Shown one piece after another: positions 49,764 to 59,671 of a stretch of 64,000 nucleotides of DNA; positions within the stretch are counted from its first letter, which is position 1; every line of letters starts with the position of its first letter. The position numbers and the translations under genes were made by a program. The notes beneath the pieces are model-generated. The model was not told the DNA's origin. It saw only the letters and a program-made list of their open reading frames with translations, and did no database searches. Source of the stretch: Bacteroidota bacterium (lineage in GTDB: Bacteria > Bacteroidota > Bacteroidia > Chitinophagales > Chitinophagaceae). The stretch spans positions 1 through 64,000 of the forward strand of contig JAFDYE010000333.1 of NCBI GenBank assembly GCA_018267585.1, read 5' to 3'.

Positions 49764-52700
49764 ATGCCGACTTTAAAGTCAATGTTGCTAACTACCTGTA
49801 CCTTATTCTCCATCCTTATTTCCTATGCACAAACATCTCCCCGGGACTACGACCGGAAATGGGCGCTCGTAGATTCGTTACTGAATAAAAAGGGACTCAT
49901 CCGATCAGCGATGGGCGAAGTCAATTCCATCTATGCCCGGGCACGGAAAGAGAAGAACGAGCCACAGCAGATAAAAGCGCTGATCTACCGCTCGATACTC
50001 TATAGCCGCAGCCAGGAAGACCCAGAACAGACAACGATACAGGACCTGGATTCGGCCATAGTGCTTGCTCAGCAGCCCTCCAGGTCCATCCTGCAGAATT
50101 TACTGGCCGGGGTCTATCAGCAGTACTTTCTGAACCACGAGTGGCAGCTGTACAACCGGTCCAATACTGCAGGTTTTGTCAAAAAAGATATCGCTACCTG
50201 GAGCGCAGACGACTTTAACAATACCATCAGCGCTTTATACCTGGCTTCCCTGAAAGACGAACAGCAGCTGAAAGCGACAAGACTGGACCGCTATGATCCG
50301 ATACTGATAAAAGGCAATGTCCGCTATCTGCGCCCTACCCTTTTTGACCTGCTTGCACACCGGGCGCTGGAGTATTTCAAGCGGAGCGACCGGAACGCCA
50401 ACAAGCCGGCCGACATATTCGAGCTCGACGACTCACTCGCATTTAGCGACGCGGCCACCTTTACCCGTCATTTATTCAAAACCAGCGATACGGCCTCGCT
50501 CCATTACAAAGCCTTGTCATTGCTGCAGCGGCTTATCGGGATGCACCTGGGCGATACACGTCCGGACGCACTGATCGATGCAGATATCGAACGGCTGGCC
50601 TTTGTCAACACCTATGGTGTCATGGAGAATAAAGAGGAGCTGTATACGCAGGCGCTGAGCCGCATCACCCGCAGATATGAAGACGAGCCGGCAGCAGCGC
50701 AAGCCTGGTATCTGCAGGCAAGCCGGTTGGTCTATCCCGGCGCCGTACGTCCCTTGAGGATAAGATCCAAAGGCGACGAGAACCAGGCCGAGGAGGGTAA
50801 CACAGGAGACAGTTTGCGGTATAGCAATGTAAAGGCGCTCGCTATCTGCGAGAGGGTTCTTTTGCAAAAGGATTCCAGCGAGGGCAGAGAGCACTGCAGA
50901 ACACTGCGCGACCAGCTGCTGGCAAAACAGCTGGCCATGCAGGCCGAAAAAGTCAATCTGCCCGGAGAACCCCTGCGCTGCCTGGTTAGATGGAGCAATT
51001 TCGATCACCTCTACCTTCGGCTCATAAGCCTGGAAGGCTACAAAACAACCCTCCCCAATATCAATACCGGAGACGATAAATTCTGGTCAGACCTTTTTAA
51101 CCAGCCGATATACCGTTCGTTCGACCAGGCCCTGCCCCATACGCGGGACTACAGGCAGCACAGCACGGAGATGGCCATCGGAAGACTGCCCGTAGGCGCT
51201 TATGCGCTGGTGGGGTGTACCGACGCGGGCTTTAGCTCAACATCGGTAATGGCAGTTCAATACATTTATGTTTCCGGGATCGCCTTTGTCAACAAGGGCA
51301 GGGACTATTTCGTTCTCCGCCGTGGCAGCGGACAGCCGATTACCGATGCCAGTATCCACCTATGGACCGAGGAATATAATCCCAGGCTCCGGAAGCAGGA
51401 CCTGGTAAAAGCCGCCGTCCAATACCGGACCGACAGCCAGGGACACTTCCAGCTGCTGAACCCCGCCGCGAACGAGGCCTACCGGCCCCGGATGATCGAG
51501 ATCACCACTGCCGACGACCACCTGTTCATCCGTGATCAGGCACTGGGCTATGACCTGGGAAATATGTATGACGGACATATCTCCGACGATGACAATTACG
51601 AAGAACTGAATGCTAAGGTCTTTCTTTTCCTTGACAGGCAGATCTACCGGCCCGGGCAGACTGTCTATTTCAAAGGGATCGCCATAACGAAGGATAAAGC
51701 CACACATCAATCAAAGGTCCTGGACGCGTGGTCGACAAAGGTCTATCTCTATAACGCCAATAGCGAAGCCGTCGACTCGACGGATATGAAGACTAATGAA
51801 TTCGGATCATATCACGGCAGCTTTCAGCTGCCAGTGGGCCAGCTGAACGGATCGTTCAGGGTCGAAGACGACAAGGGGAATTCGGCGTCTTTCTCTGTAG
51901 AGGAGTATAAACGCCCGACCTTTTATGTGGAGTACGAAAAACAAAAAGGCAGCTACCGGGCCGGCGACAGCATCCACGTGACAGGGAATAGCAAAGCTTA
52001 TGCAGGTAATGCGCTGGATGGTGCTACCGTTCGATACAGAGTAATAAGAAGAACCGTATTCCCTCACCCCTGGTATTTCGGAAGGATCGGCCGGCCCGCA
52101 GGTGGGGTGCAGGAAATACAGCACGGAGAGCTGAAGACGGATGGAAAAGGAAATTTTCGTGTCGGTTTTCTGGCAATACCTGACCGCAGCGCAAACCGTA
52201 GCGCAGATCCGCGATTCGAATACGACGTGACGGCAGACGTTACCGATATAAATGGCGAGACCCGCAGCGGCGCTACGACCATTGTGGCGGGCTATACAGC
52301 GTTGAACCTCTCCCTTGTTGTGCCGGGCGGTGATCGCCAGCGTGCGGACAGCCTCAAACAGCTGATGGTAAAAAGCACAAACCTGGCCGGAGAGCCCGTG
52401 GCCTCAACGGTGCACGTGACGATCTACCCGCTGAAGGCGCCTGACCAGCTCATCCGGGCCAGGCTCTGGGAGAAGCCCGACCTGTATGTACTGCCCGAAA
52501 AGGAATACCGGGATAGCTTCCCGCACGACGAGTATCGGGACGAGCTGCAAAAGGATAGCTGGACGACGACTGAACAACTGTGGGACGGGACGGGCAGCTC
52601 AGCCTCCGGCACGGCGCCTCTGCAATTCGAAGTTCCCGCCGGCCGGACCCTCCCAGGTTGGTATAGAGTGGAAGCCGTTGCCACCGATGCATATGGACAG

Positions 52701-55700
52701 GAAGTAAAGGACCTACGCTATATAGAGTTGTTCGACGGGAAAACCGGGAAACCGGCAAACCCGCGCTATGACTGGATCCCCAACCAGGACCAGACCGTAG
52801 AGCCGGGAGCCATGGCCCTGATAGAGGCGGGCAGTTCCGCCGCGGACGTATATGTCATCCGGAAGACCGAGCATATCGATACCTCCGGCAGTTTCAGTAC
52901 GTTCACGCTAAATGGACAGCGCCGCGTCACGGAGCAGGCCATCACAGAGGCCGACCGCGGCGGTCTCGGCATTTCGGATATTTTTGTAAAAGACAACCGT
53001 TTTTATACACACCGCCTTACTATAAGGGTGCCCTGGACCAACAAGGCGCTGGATATTCACTATGCCAGCTACCGGGACAAGTCCCAGCCGGGCAGCAATG
53101 AAAAATGGTCCGTGACCATCAGCGGACAACAGCGGGACAAGGTATCGGCGGAAGTGCTGGCTTCAATGTACGATGCCTCACTGGATCAGTTTGAGCTGCA
53201 CCAATGGACCACCCCTTCCGTCTATCCGGAGTTTACCTCGCCTGTTCCCTGGCTCGGCAGCAGCTTCGTCAGCGGCTATAGCGTGACACGGGTCGCGCCT
53301 TGGAATTATGTTCCCCAATACGCCAAAGTCTACGACGAGCTGCTGTCGACCGGCAGTGGCAGCGTGATGATGTTCAGGAAAGAGGGACGGGTGCTGGCAG
53401 CAGCGGCCGCGCCGCAGATCTCTATCCGCGGACAAAACCCGGCTGAAGCTGGCAACGAACCGCAATCCATCAGAGACGGCGTTCTTGCGACCGCAGCGGA
53501 AGGATCGCGCGCCGGGTTGGCTCAGCAGCTCCCCGGGTTGCGAAAGAACTTCAACGAAACGGCCTTCTTCTTTCCCGACCTCCGGACGGACAGCAACGGC
53601 AGCGTAAGCTTCTCCTTCACCATGCCCGAAGCGCTCACCTCCTGGAAATGGATGACACTGGCGCACACAAAAGACCTCGCCTTCGGCTACTCTGAAAAGA
53701 CCGTCATCACCCAAAAAGAATTGATGGTCCAGCCCAATACCCCACGATTCCTGCGCGAAGGCGACCATATGGACCTTCCCGTAAAAGTGGTCAACCTCAC
53801 CGACTCCGAGATGACCGGACAGGTGGCCCTGCAGCTGACGGATCCCACGACGGGGCAGACCGCCGATGGATGGTTTACCAACCGGCAACCCAACCAATAT
53901 TTTACAGTAGGACCCCGCCAAAGCATAATCGTCAGCTTCCCATTGGTAGTGCCCTTCCAGTACAACCGGCCGCTGACCTACAAACTGACCGCACAATCGC
54001 ACAGCTATAGCGACGGCGAAGAAGCAACGCTGCCCGTCGTGAGCAACCGCTTGCTGGTCACCGAGACCCTTCCCCTGAATATGAAAGGCGACGGAACACG
54101 CCTGTTCACATTCGAAAAGCTCCTGCATAGCGGTAACAGCGAGACCCTCAACCACCATGCACTCACGGTAGAGTTCACCGCCAACCCGGTATGGTATGCC
54201 GTCCAATCGCTGCCCTATCTGACCGAATATCCCTATGAATGCGCAGAACAGACATTCAATAGGTGGTATGCCAACGCCCTTGCCAGCCGGATCGTATCGG
54301 CCTCTCCCCGGCTGAAAGACGTATTCCAGCGCTGGAAGAGCCGGGACACGGCCGCTCTCCTTAGCAACCTGCAAAAGAACCAGGAGCTGAGATCTGTACT
54401 CCTGGAAGAGACACCCTGGGTTCTGCGGGGCAAGACCGAAGAGCAGCAGAAAAAGAATGTTGCCCTGCTCTTTGATATGAGCCGCATGTCCGCAGAGCTC
54501 GAAGCCACCTTCGGGAAGCTGAAAGCAATGCAGTCCCCCGACGGCGGCTTTGCCTGGTTCAATGGCGGCCCCACCGACCTCTATATCACCCAATATATTC
54601 TCACCGGCATCGGACACCTGCAGCAGCTGAAAGCGATACCCGAAGCCGCCGCACCCAAAGTCAGCGGACTGATCAGACAGGCGCTGGCCTACGTCGACGA
54701 ACAGATGAAAAAGAAATATGAATCGTTGAAAGAAGACGAGCGGAGATCCAGACCCCTGCCTTCGGGCAAACCAATAGCTCCGCCGATCGGAGAACTGCCC
54801 GTTCAGTACCTCTATATGCGCAGCTTCTTCAACGACTATGGCATACCGGGAAGCATCCTGCCCGCCGTCAGCTATTTCCGCAAACAGGTGCAGGGCACAT
54901 GGGTCAGCCGCAGTAAATATATGCAAGGCATGATCGCACTCGCCCTTTTCAGGACCGGCGACGTACAGACTGCAAAGGACATCATCAGATCGCTGAAGCA
55001 GACCGCCATCGTCGACGAGGAAAAAGGAATGTACTGGAAGGGCATGGAAGGCGGTTACTACTGGTACGAGGCGCCGATCGAGATACAATCCCTGCTGATC
55101 GAGGCCTTCCGGGAGATCAGCGCAGATAAGGTCGCCGACCGTGACCTGAAGACCTGGCTGCTCAAACAAAAACAGACCCATAGCTGGCGCACGACAAAAG
55201 CAACCGCTGACGCCTGCTACGCCTTGCTGGTGGGCGATACAGGCTGGACGATCGACGAAAAGAACGTAACGATCAAATTAGGCGAAAAGCTCATAGAGCA
55301 GGCCCCCGGCGAAGTCGGTACGGGCTATTTCAAAAAAGTATTCGACGCACCCTTTATAAACCCGGCGATGGGCAATATCACCGTAACGATGAGCAGCGGA
55401 AGAACCGCCGGAGCCGGCTCCCCGGCCTGGGGCGCGGTATACTGGCAGTACTTCGACCTGCTCGATAAGATCACCCCACCCGGCGGCGGCAAGACGCCGC
55501 TAAGCATCACAAAACGACTATTCATCGAACGGATCACCAGCTCCGGCAGGGTCCTGGACCCGGTCGCCGATAACGGCGTGCTGAAGCCCGGCGACAAGGT
55601 TGTCGTACGCATACAGCTAAAGGCGGATAGAAGCATGGAATACGTGCATATGAAAGATATGCGGGCGGCTTGTATGGAACCGGTCAACGTAATCAGCCGG

Positions 55701-55925
55701 TACAAATGGCAGGATGGCCTGGGCTACTACGAGAGCACAAGGGACGCAAGCACGGACTTCTTCTTCCCGTCGCTGCCCCGGGGGACTTACATATTCGAAT
55801 ATCCGCTGACGGTAGGACAGGCCGGCAATTTCAGCAATGGGATCACTACCATCGAATGCATGTATGCGCCGGAATTTGCCTACCACAGCGAAGGTATCCG
55901 GGTCAGCGTAGAGGCAGCGCCCTAG
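49764..55925 (+). CDS. Alpha-2-macroglobulin family protein with thioester motif (2053 aa)
   Basis: The exported protein (signal MLLTTCTLFSILISYAQ) begins with a roughly 450-residue alpha-helical region. MG-type beta domains follow (DRQIYRPGQTVYFKG near residue 630, a typical MG2 signature; SFSFTMPEALTSWKWM and LMVQPNTPRFLREGD in the MG/ANA region). The thioester motif lies in YPYECAEQTFNRW (Cys 1493, Gln 1496; CxEQ), then an alpha/alpha toroid thioester domain and the receptor-like end. The intact CxEQ indicates a thioester that can covalently trap attacking proteases. Unlike the lipoprotein A2M at 1-2160 it has no lipobox and no adjacent pbpC. It overlaps the convergent EcsC-like gene by four bases. 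Confidence 0.92.
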   Translation: MPTLKSMLLTTCTLFSILISYAQTSPRDYDRKWALVDSLLNKKGLIRSAMGEVNSIYARARKEKNEPQQIKALIYRSILYSRSQEDPEQTTIQDLDSAIVLAQQPSRSILQNLLAGVYQQYFLNHEWQLYNRSNTAGFVKKDIATWSADDFNNTISALYLASLKDEQQLKATRLDRYDPILIKGNVRYLRPTLFDLLAHRALEYFKRSDRNANKPADIFELDDSLAFSDAATFTRHLFKTSDTASLHYKALSLLQRLIGMHLGDTRPDALIDADIERLAFVNTYGVMENKEELYTQALSRITRRYEDEPAAAQAWYLQASRLVYPGAVRPLRIRSKGDENQAEEGNTGDSLRYSNVKALAICERVLLQKDSSEGREHCRTLRDQLLAKQLAMQAEKVNLPGEPLRCLVRWSNFDHLYLRLISLEGYKTTLPNINTGDDKFWSDLFNQPIYRSFDQALPHTRDYRQHSTEMAIGRLPVGAYALVGCTDAGFSSTSVMAVQYIYVSGIAFVNKGRDYFVLRRGSGQPITDASIHLWTEEYNPRLRKQDLVKAAVQYRTDSQGHFQLLNPAANEAYRPRMIEITTADDHLFIRDQALGYDLGNMYDGHISDDDNYEELNAKVFLFLDRQIYRPGQTVYFKGIAITKDKATHQSKVLDAWSTKVYLYNANSEAVDSTDMKTNEFGSYHGSFQLPVGQLNGSFRVEDDKGNSASFSVEEYKRPTFYVEYEKQKGSYRAGDSIHVTGNSKAYAGNALDGATVRYRVIRRTVFPHPWYFGRIGRPAGGVQEIQHGELKTDGKGNFRVGFLAIPDRSANRSADPRFEYDVTADVTDINGETRSGATTIVAGYTALNLSLVVPGGDRQRADSLKQLMVKSTNLAGEPVASTVHVTIYPLKAPDQLIRARLWEKPDLYVLPEKEYRDSFPHDEYRDELQKDSWTTTEQLWDGTGSSASGTAPLQFEVPAGRTLPGWYRVEAVATDAYGQEVKDLRYIELFDGKTGKPANPRYDWIPNQDQTVEPGAMALIEAGSSAADVYVIRKTEHIDTSGSFSTFTLNGQRRVTEQAITEADRGGLGISDIFVKDNRFYTHRLTIRVPWTNKALDIHYASYRDKSQPGSNEKWSVTISGQQRDKVSAEVLASMYDASLDQFELHQWTTPSVYPEFTSPVPWLGSSFVSGYSVTRVAPWNYVPQYAKVYDELLSTGSGSVMMFRKEGRVLAAAAAPQISIRGQNPAEAGNEPQSIRDGVLATAAEGSRAGLAQQLPGLRKNFNETAFFFPDLRTDSNGSVSFSFTMPEALTSWKWMTLAHTKDLAFGYSEKTVITQKELMVQPNTPRFLREGDHMDLPVKVVNLTDSEMTGQVALQLTDPTTGQTADGWFTNRQPNQYFTVGPRQSIIVSFPLVVPFQYNRPLTYKLTAQSHSYSDGEEATLPVVSNRLLVTETLPLNMKGDGTRLFTFEKLLHSGNSETLNHHALTVEFTANPVWYAVQSLPYLTEYPYECAEQTFNRWYANALASRIVSASPRLKDVFQRWKSRDTAALLSNLQKNQELRSVLLEETPWVLRGKTEEQQKKNVALLFDMSRMSAELEATFGKLKAMQSPDGGFAWFNGGPTDLYITQYILTGIGHLQQLKAIPEAAAPKVSGLIRQALAYVDEQMKKKYESLKEDERRSRPLPSGKPIAPPIGELPVQYLYMRSFFNDYGIPGSILPAVSYFRKQVQGTWVSRSKYMQGMIALALFRTGDVQTAKDIIRSLKQTAIVDEEKGMYWKGMEGGYYWYEAPIEIQSLLIEAFREISADKVADRDLKTWLLKQKQTHSWRTTKATADACYALLVGDTGWTIDEKNVTIKLGEKLIEQAPGEVGTGYFKKVFDAPFINPAMGNITVTMSSGRTAGAGSPAWGAVYWQYFDLLDKITPPGGGKTPLSITKRLFIERITSSGRVLDPVADNGVLKPGDKVVVRIQLKADRSMEYVHMKDMRAACMEPVNVISRYKWQDGLGYYESTRDASTDFFFPSLPRGTYIFEYPLTVGQAGNFSNGITTIECMYAPEFAYHSEGIRVSVEAAP

Positions 55926-56455
55926 AGCGGCAGCCGTCGCACCGACCGGGCCACACCCTTGATGAAGAAATAGTTGGTAGTGCCTCCGATAACGGCGCCG
56001 ACCAGCGGGATCAGCCGCCCGCCGGCCTTCGCACCCATACGGATCAGAAGACGCTCGGCAACGTGTTCCAGCATGCCCCGCGTCATGATCATGCCCGCTT
56101 CGACACCAACGCTGACGGCGACAATGGACATGAACTCGTCGAATGCAATATTATACGTTCCCCGGCGGTGGTAGAGGATGCCAAGCGTCACGCGGAATTG
56201 CTGCATCAGATTGTTCACCATATCGGCGGGAATACCGATCAGGAAGGTAACAGGACCACCAAGCCCGGTCACGGCACCCGTGCCAGCCGCAAGCCGGGCA
56301 CAGTGTTCGATAAAGGCGTCGATACCCATCTCATCGACCCCTTTTTTAATACCGTATTGATTGACACTGTCGTATACACGCCTAAAGCCGATCTGCGCCA
56401 GCCGGCCCGTCAACCCGACCGGCCGGCCCCTTCGTTGAAACCTTAAACCCAGCAT
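55922..56455 (-). CDS. EcsC-family protein (short)
   Basis: The 177-residue protein has the EcsC-like pattern: IDAFIEHCARLAAGTGAVTGLGGPVTFLIGIPADMVNNLMQQFRV, LLIRMGAKAGGRLIPLVGAVIGGTTNY. The glycine-rich helices suggest membrane association. EcsC in Bacillus is encoded with an ABC exporter but its molecular role is unclear. The protein is at the short end for the family, yet no truncation is evident. Its stop overlaps the A2M gene end. Confidence 0.8.
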   Translation of the reverse strand: MLGLRFQRRGRPVGLTGRLAQIGFRRVYDSVNQYGIKKGVDEMGIDAFIEHCARLAAGTGAVTGLGGPVTFLIGIPADMVNNLMQQFRVTLGILYHRRGTYNIAFDEFMSIVAVSVGVEAGMIMTRGMLEHVAERLLIRMGAKAGGRLIPLVGAVIGGTTNYFFIKGVARSVRRLPL

Positions 56456-56480
56456 TTTGTGTTCATTTTAGGGGATTATT

Positions 56481-56494
56481 TACATTTACCTTCG
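56481..56494 (+). promoter_or_regulatory. Candidate -7 element(s) for the FAD oxidoreductase gene
   Basis: TACATTTA (56481-56488) and TACCTTCG (56487-56494) both match 7 of 8 positions of TAnnTTTG. TTTG at 56456-56459 lies 21 bases before the first, favouring it. The gene starts at 56556. Confidence 0.45.
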
Positions 56495-56555
56495 GGATGC
56501 CCAAAACGCCCGAAGGACAGTCACTACATTATAGCAAACTTCGAACCACGACAAC

Positions 56556-57632
56556 ATGGCACAGCAGGTAGATACACTGATCATCGGACAAGGGATTTGC
56601 GGAACTTTTCTCAGCTTCCACCTGGAAAGAGCCGGGGTACCCCACCTTGTGATAGACGAGCTCAGACCCTATTCTGCTTCCCGAATAGCCGCCGGACTCA
56701 TCAATCCCGTGACCGGAAGGCGCCTGGTAACGACCTGGATGATCGACGAACTGCTCGCTTCCGCACTGGAATCGTATGGACAGTTGGCAGCCATGCTGGG
56801 CGACAGCTACCTATCGGAGACAAGCATAACAGACTTCTTCCCGACCGCACAAATGCGGCTGGCCTTCCTCGACCGGCTCGCACAGAACGGCAGCTACCTC
56901 AACCTGCCCGCTGACGAAACGCGCTGGAACGCCTGCTTTCGTTATGAAATGGGATTTGGAACGATCCGCCCCTGCTACCTCGTAGACATGCAGGGCCTGC
57001 TGGCCGCCGCCCGAAAAAGGATGCTGGAGCAGGGGTTCCTGCTCGAACAACGATTTGAAAAAGAACAGCTTCAGATAGGGACGGACCAGGTGCGGTACGG
57101 GGACCTGACCGCCCGCAGAGTGATCTTCTGCGACGGCATCGAAAGCTTCACCAGCCCCTGGTTCCCGAGACTACCCTTCGCCCCCAACAAAGGAGAGGTT
57201 CTTATCGTCGACATCCCGGGACTAAAGGGCTGCACCACGACCGAAAGTCCCGTATTCAAAAAAGGGATCAGCCTCGCTCCCTGGCGGGACGGTCTATACT
57301 GGGCAGGCTCCTCCTACGAATGGTCATTCAATACAGAAGCACCGACCAAAATGTTCCGGGAGAAGACTGAGTTGCTCTTAAAGAATTGGGTGAAGCTGCC
57401 TTTTACAATTGTAGACCATCTCGCCTCAGTACGGCCGGCAACGATCGAAAGACGGCCGTTCGTAGGCTTTCATCCGCTATATCGCCCCGTGGGCATCCTC
57501 AACGGAATGGGAACAAAAGGCTGCTCACTGGCGCCCTATTTCGCGCGGCAACTGGCGGCACATATCACTACAGGCAGTCCCATAAGGCCGGACGCCGACG
57601 TACAGCGGTTTATAAAGCTTCTTTCGCGCTAG
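56556..57632 (+). CDS. FAD-dependent oxidoreductase (DAO family, glycine-oxidase-like)
   Basis: The 358-residue protein has an N-terminal FAD-binding strand-turn-helix (DTLIIGQGICGTFLSFHL, GxGxxG) and a substrate region (RIAAGLINPVTGRRL). The C-terminal DAO-family end (ERRPFVGFHPLYRPVGILNGMGTKGCSLAPYFA) follows. It would oxidise an amine or amino acid with FAD. The closest described families include glycine oxidase and the oxidase half of MnmC; the substrate is not decided by sequence. Its last 23 bases overlap the convergent MtfA-like gene. Confidence 0.88.
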   Translation: MAQQVDTLIIGQGICGTFLSFHLERAGVPHLVIDELRPYSASRIAAGLINPVTGRRLVTTWMIDELLASALESYGQLAAMLGDSYLSETSITDFFPTAQMRLAFLDRLAQNGSYLNLPADETRWNACFRYEMGFGTIRPCYLVDMQGLLAAARKRMLEQGFLLEQRFEKEQLQIGTDQVRYGDLTARRVIFCDGIESFTSPWFPRLPFAPNKGEVLIVDIPGLKGCTTTESPVFKKGISLAPWRDGLYWAGSSYEWSFNTEAPTKMFREKTELLLKNWVKLPFTIVDHLASVRPATIERRPFVGFHPLYRPVGILNGMGTKGCSLAPYFARQLAAHITTGSPIRPDADVQRFIKLLSR

Positions 57633-58491
57633 ATGCGATCGTCTCTTCTGAGATCTTCTTGGCCTCGGGCCGACGAATGATCGTGGTGCTGCCCGATATA
57701 AAGTTGAGGGGGTCCTGATTGAGGACACAGGCCATCGCCTCGTAAAGCTCGGGCAATTCATGCCTGAACGCCACGGGACTCTCAAAGAATACTTCCACCG
57801 CAACCGCCCAGAATTCGTGATAGTTGGTAGCCGCATAGTCCCCGAGCAGGTTCTTTGCGCGTACCTCCCCCTGCTGCATGGAAGTAAAGATCGGACGGGC
57901 CACCTTGGAGAAATTCGGGAACTCCTTCTTGAAATGCCTGTCCTCTTCCGTCTGGGTGATGAAATTGACATATGCGAGCGCATGCGCCATCTCATGCAGA
58001 CCAACATTGCAATTGGCAGTCTGACCGGAAATTCCCTTCATAAAATTATCCCAGGAGAGATAGATGCCCGTCTGATCCACATGCCCCATAAAAGGCCGGG
58101 AATAATACCCATAGTGATAGTCGTCCCGGAGAATAAAAATATCATCGAAATAGTTCAGCTTGAACTTGTCCAGGCCAAAGGTCAGCTGCACGGCAGCCGC
58201 ACTGACGAGGATCGGCATCTCAGCCGAAGGCTCGACCTCTATATAGTGGAAATTCTTCGCGTGCTGGAAAAGATAGGTGCGAAAAAGGAATTTTCGTTGC
58301 TCTTCAAGACCCAGCCGGTTATAATATCGAAAATGTCGCGAAACAACGGAGTGATAGAATGTCTCCCGGGCAATAAAACGTTTGAACTGATGCCTGGTGT
58401 ACAGACGCTGACATAGAACTGTGACCGGGCGATTCAGAAGAAGAATACCAATTACCAATGAAATAATGACAACGATTTCCATAAGGTTCAT
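57610..58491 (-). CDS. MtfA-family zinc metallopeptidase, membrane-anchored (copy 1)
   Basis: The 293-residue protein has one N-terminal membrane segment (MEIVVIISLVIGILLLN) and the MtfA core: [12 protein letters not shown], the HEMAH zinc-binding motif (His 166, Glu 167, His 170) in [16 protein letters not shown], and a downstream Glu-containing EFWAVAVEVFFE (third ligand). In Escherichia coli MtfA is a cytosolic peptidase that binds the Mlc repressor; here the N-terminal anchor suggests a membrane location. It overlaps the FAD oxidoreductase gene end and lies beside a second copy on the same strand (58791-59603). Confidence 0.88.
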   Translation of the reverse strand: MNLMEIVVIISLVIGILLLNRPVTVLCQRLYTRHQFKRFIARETFYHSVVSRHFRYYNRLGLEEQRKFLFRTYLFQHAKNFHYIEVEPSAEMPILVSAAAVQLTFGLDKFKLNYFDDIFILRDDYHYGYYSRPFMGHVDQTGIYLSWDNFMKGISGQTANCNVGLHEMAHALAYVNFITQTEEDRHFKKEFPNFSKVARPIFTSMQQGEVRAKNLLGDYAATNYHEFWAVAVEVFFESPVAFRHELPELYEAMACVLNQDPLNFISGSTTIIRRPEAKKISEETIASSAKEAL

Positions 58492-58790
58492 TTTTCTGTC
58501 TTTTCAAATGGACGATCGGCGAACACGTCAATCGGGTCTTGCATTGGCTGTTGGATACGGAACTAAGGCTTTCAGATTAGAGTGGAAAACCTGTAGGCGG
58601 GTTTAATCAAGAGGAATGAATCGTACGGATAGGCAAACAAAATAAAAAGAATTTTTGAAAATGCGAAGAGTTGTGGAAATGTTTTATTTTATCTATGTAA
58701 ATAGATTATAATCAATAACTTAAACACGAACAACCGCAGCTTCCGGGGGAAAGCAGCACCAGTCTGCAAAAACTTCGCCCGACCGCCGGC
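58492..58790. other. Intergenic region between the two MtfA-like genes
   Basis: This 299-base stretch is AT-rich in its middle (58600-58720) and holds no convincing gene or terminator. On the minus strand TCCATTTG (58512-58505) is a 7-of-8 match to the -7 element for copy 1 at 58491. Confidence 0.5.
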
Positions 58791-59603
58791 TCAGGCTTCC
58801 AACCCGGACACCAGTATCTTACCCGGCGTCAGCGGATCCTGGTTGAGCAGCGAACAAAGGGCAAAATACAGCTCGGGCAGCTGCCGCCTGAATGAGCTGC
58901 TCCGCTCGAAAAAAGTCTCGATACAGACGGCCCAGAATTCCTGATAGTTAGTGGCCGCATATGAATGGAGAAGATTCGTCTCCCCCGCCTGCATCCGTTC
59001 AAAAATGGGGCGGGCTATCAACGAGAAATCGTTAAAATGATGATAAAAAGAATTGTCCCGCCCGTCCTGGACGGTGAAGTTGACATAGGAAAGAGCATGC
59101 GCCATCTCGTGAAGCCCCACATTCTGGCCATCCGAATAGTCGTCATACTCCTTCATAAAATGAGCCCAGGACAAATAGATCCCCTCCTCGCTGACATGCC
59201 CTTCAAAGGGCATATTGTACAGGCCATATCGATATTTATCCTTAATTATATAGATCGTGTGAAAGAAGTCCAGCAGGAAATGCTCCAGACCAAAGGTCAG
59301 CTGTACCGCCGCTGCGCTGACCAGCAGTGGCATGCATTCCTGGGATTCGAGGTCGATGTATTCGAACTTTTTTAGCTCCATGAAGAGCAGTACCCGGCGA
59401 AGGAACCGCTCCCTTCCCGCCTTGTCCAGGCTTCTGAAATAGGGATTATACCGGCAGAGCAGCGACTCAAAATCGTCATGCCTTCTTGCATAGACCCGGA
59501 CGGTCTTCTTCTTTTTGACCCACACCCAGCAATGCGGCGCCAGCCGGGCAAGGGCAACCCCCAACAGGATAAAGCCGATCATATTGACAGCGCCGCTGGA
59601 CAT
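58791..59603 (-). CDS. MtfA-family zinc metallopeptidase, membrane-anchored (copy 2)
   Basis: The 270-residue form starting at 59603 has a membrane segment ([17 protein letters not shown]) and the same core as copy 1: [28 protein letters not shown] and [17 protein letters not shown]. In-frame starts at 59636 and further upstream exist, but only 59603 gives the same distance to the conserved core as copy 1. TATTTTTCG (59617-59609), just upstream, fits a -7 element. The region upstream is shared with the divergent aspS promoter. The two copies are clearly paralogous, yet diverged outside the core. Confidence 0.85.
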   Translation of the reverse strand: MSSGAVNMIGFILLGVALARLAPHCWVWVKKKKTVRVYARRHDDFESLLCRYNPYFRSLDKAGRERFLRRVLLFMELKKFEYIDLESQECMPLLVSAAAVQLTFGLEHFLLDFFHTIYIIKDKYRYGLYNMPFEGHVSEEGIYLSWAHFMKEYDDYSDGQNVGLHEMAHALSYVNFTVQDGRDNSFYHHFNDFSLIARPIFERMQAGETNLLHSYAATNYQEFWAVCIETFFERSSSFRRQLPELYFALCSLLNQDPLTPGKILVSGLEA

Positions 59604-59639
59604 CGGTGCGAAAAATACTGAATTTTCCCGCATCATCCA

Positions 59640-59647
59640 TACCTTTG
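59640..59647 (+). promoter_or_regulatory. -7 promoter element for aspS
   Basis: TACCTTTG fits TAnnTTTG exactly, 24 bases before the aspS ATG at 59672. No clear -33 element was seen. Confidence 0.5.
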
Positions 59648-59671
59648 CTCCTCTTACAAAAAATAAAGGGC

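Noticed and set aside
53178..55181. Long open frame (667 codons) on the minus strand
   Set aside because: It lies wholly inside the plus-strand A2M gene, which has clear domain motifs; the reverse frame has no signal, family motif or neighbour support. It is a by-product of codon use in a GC-rich gene.
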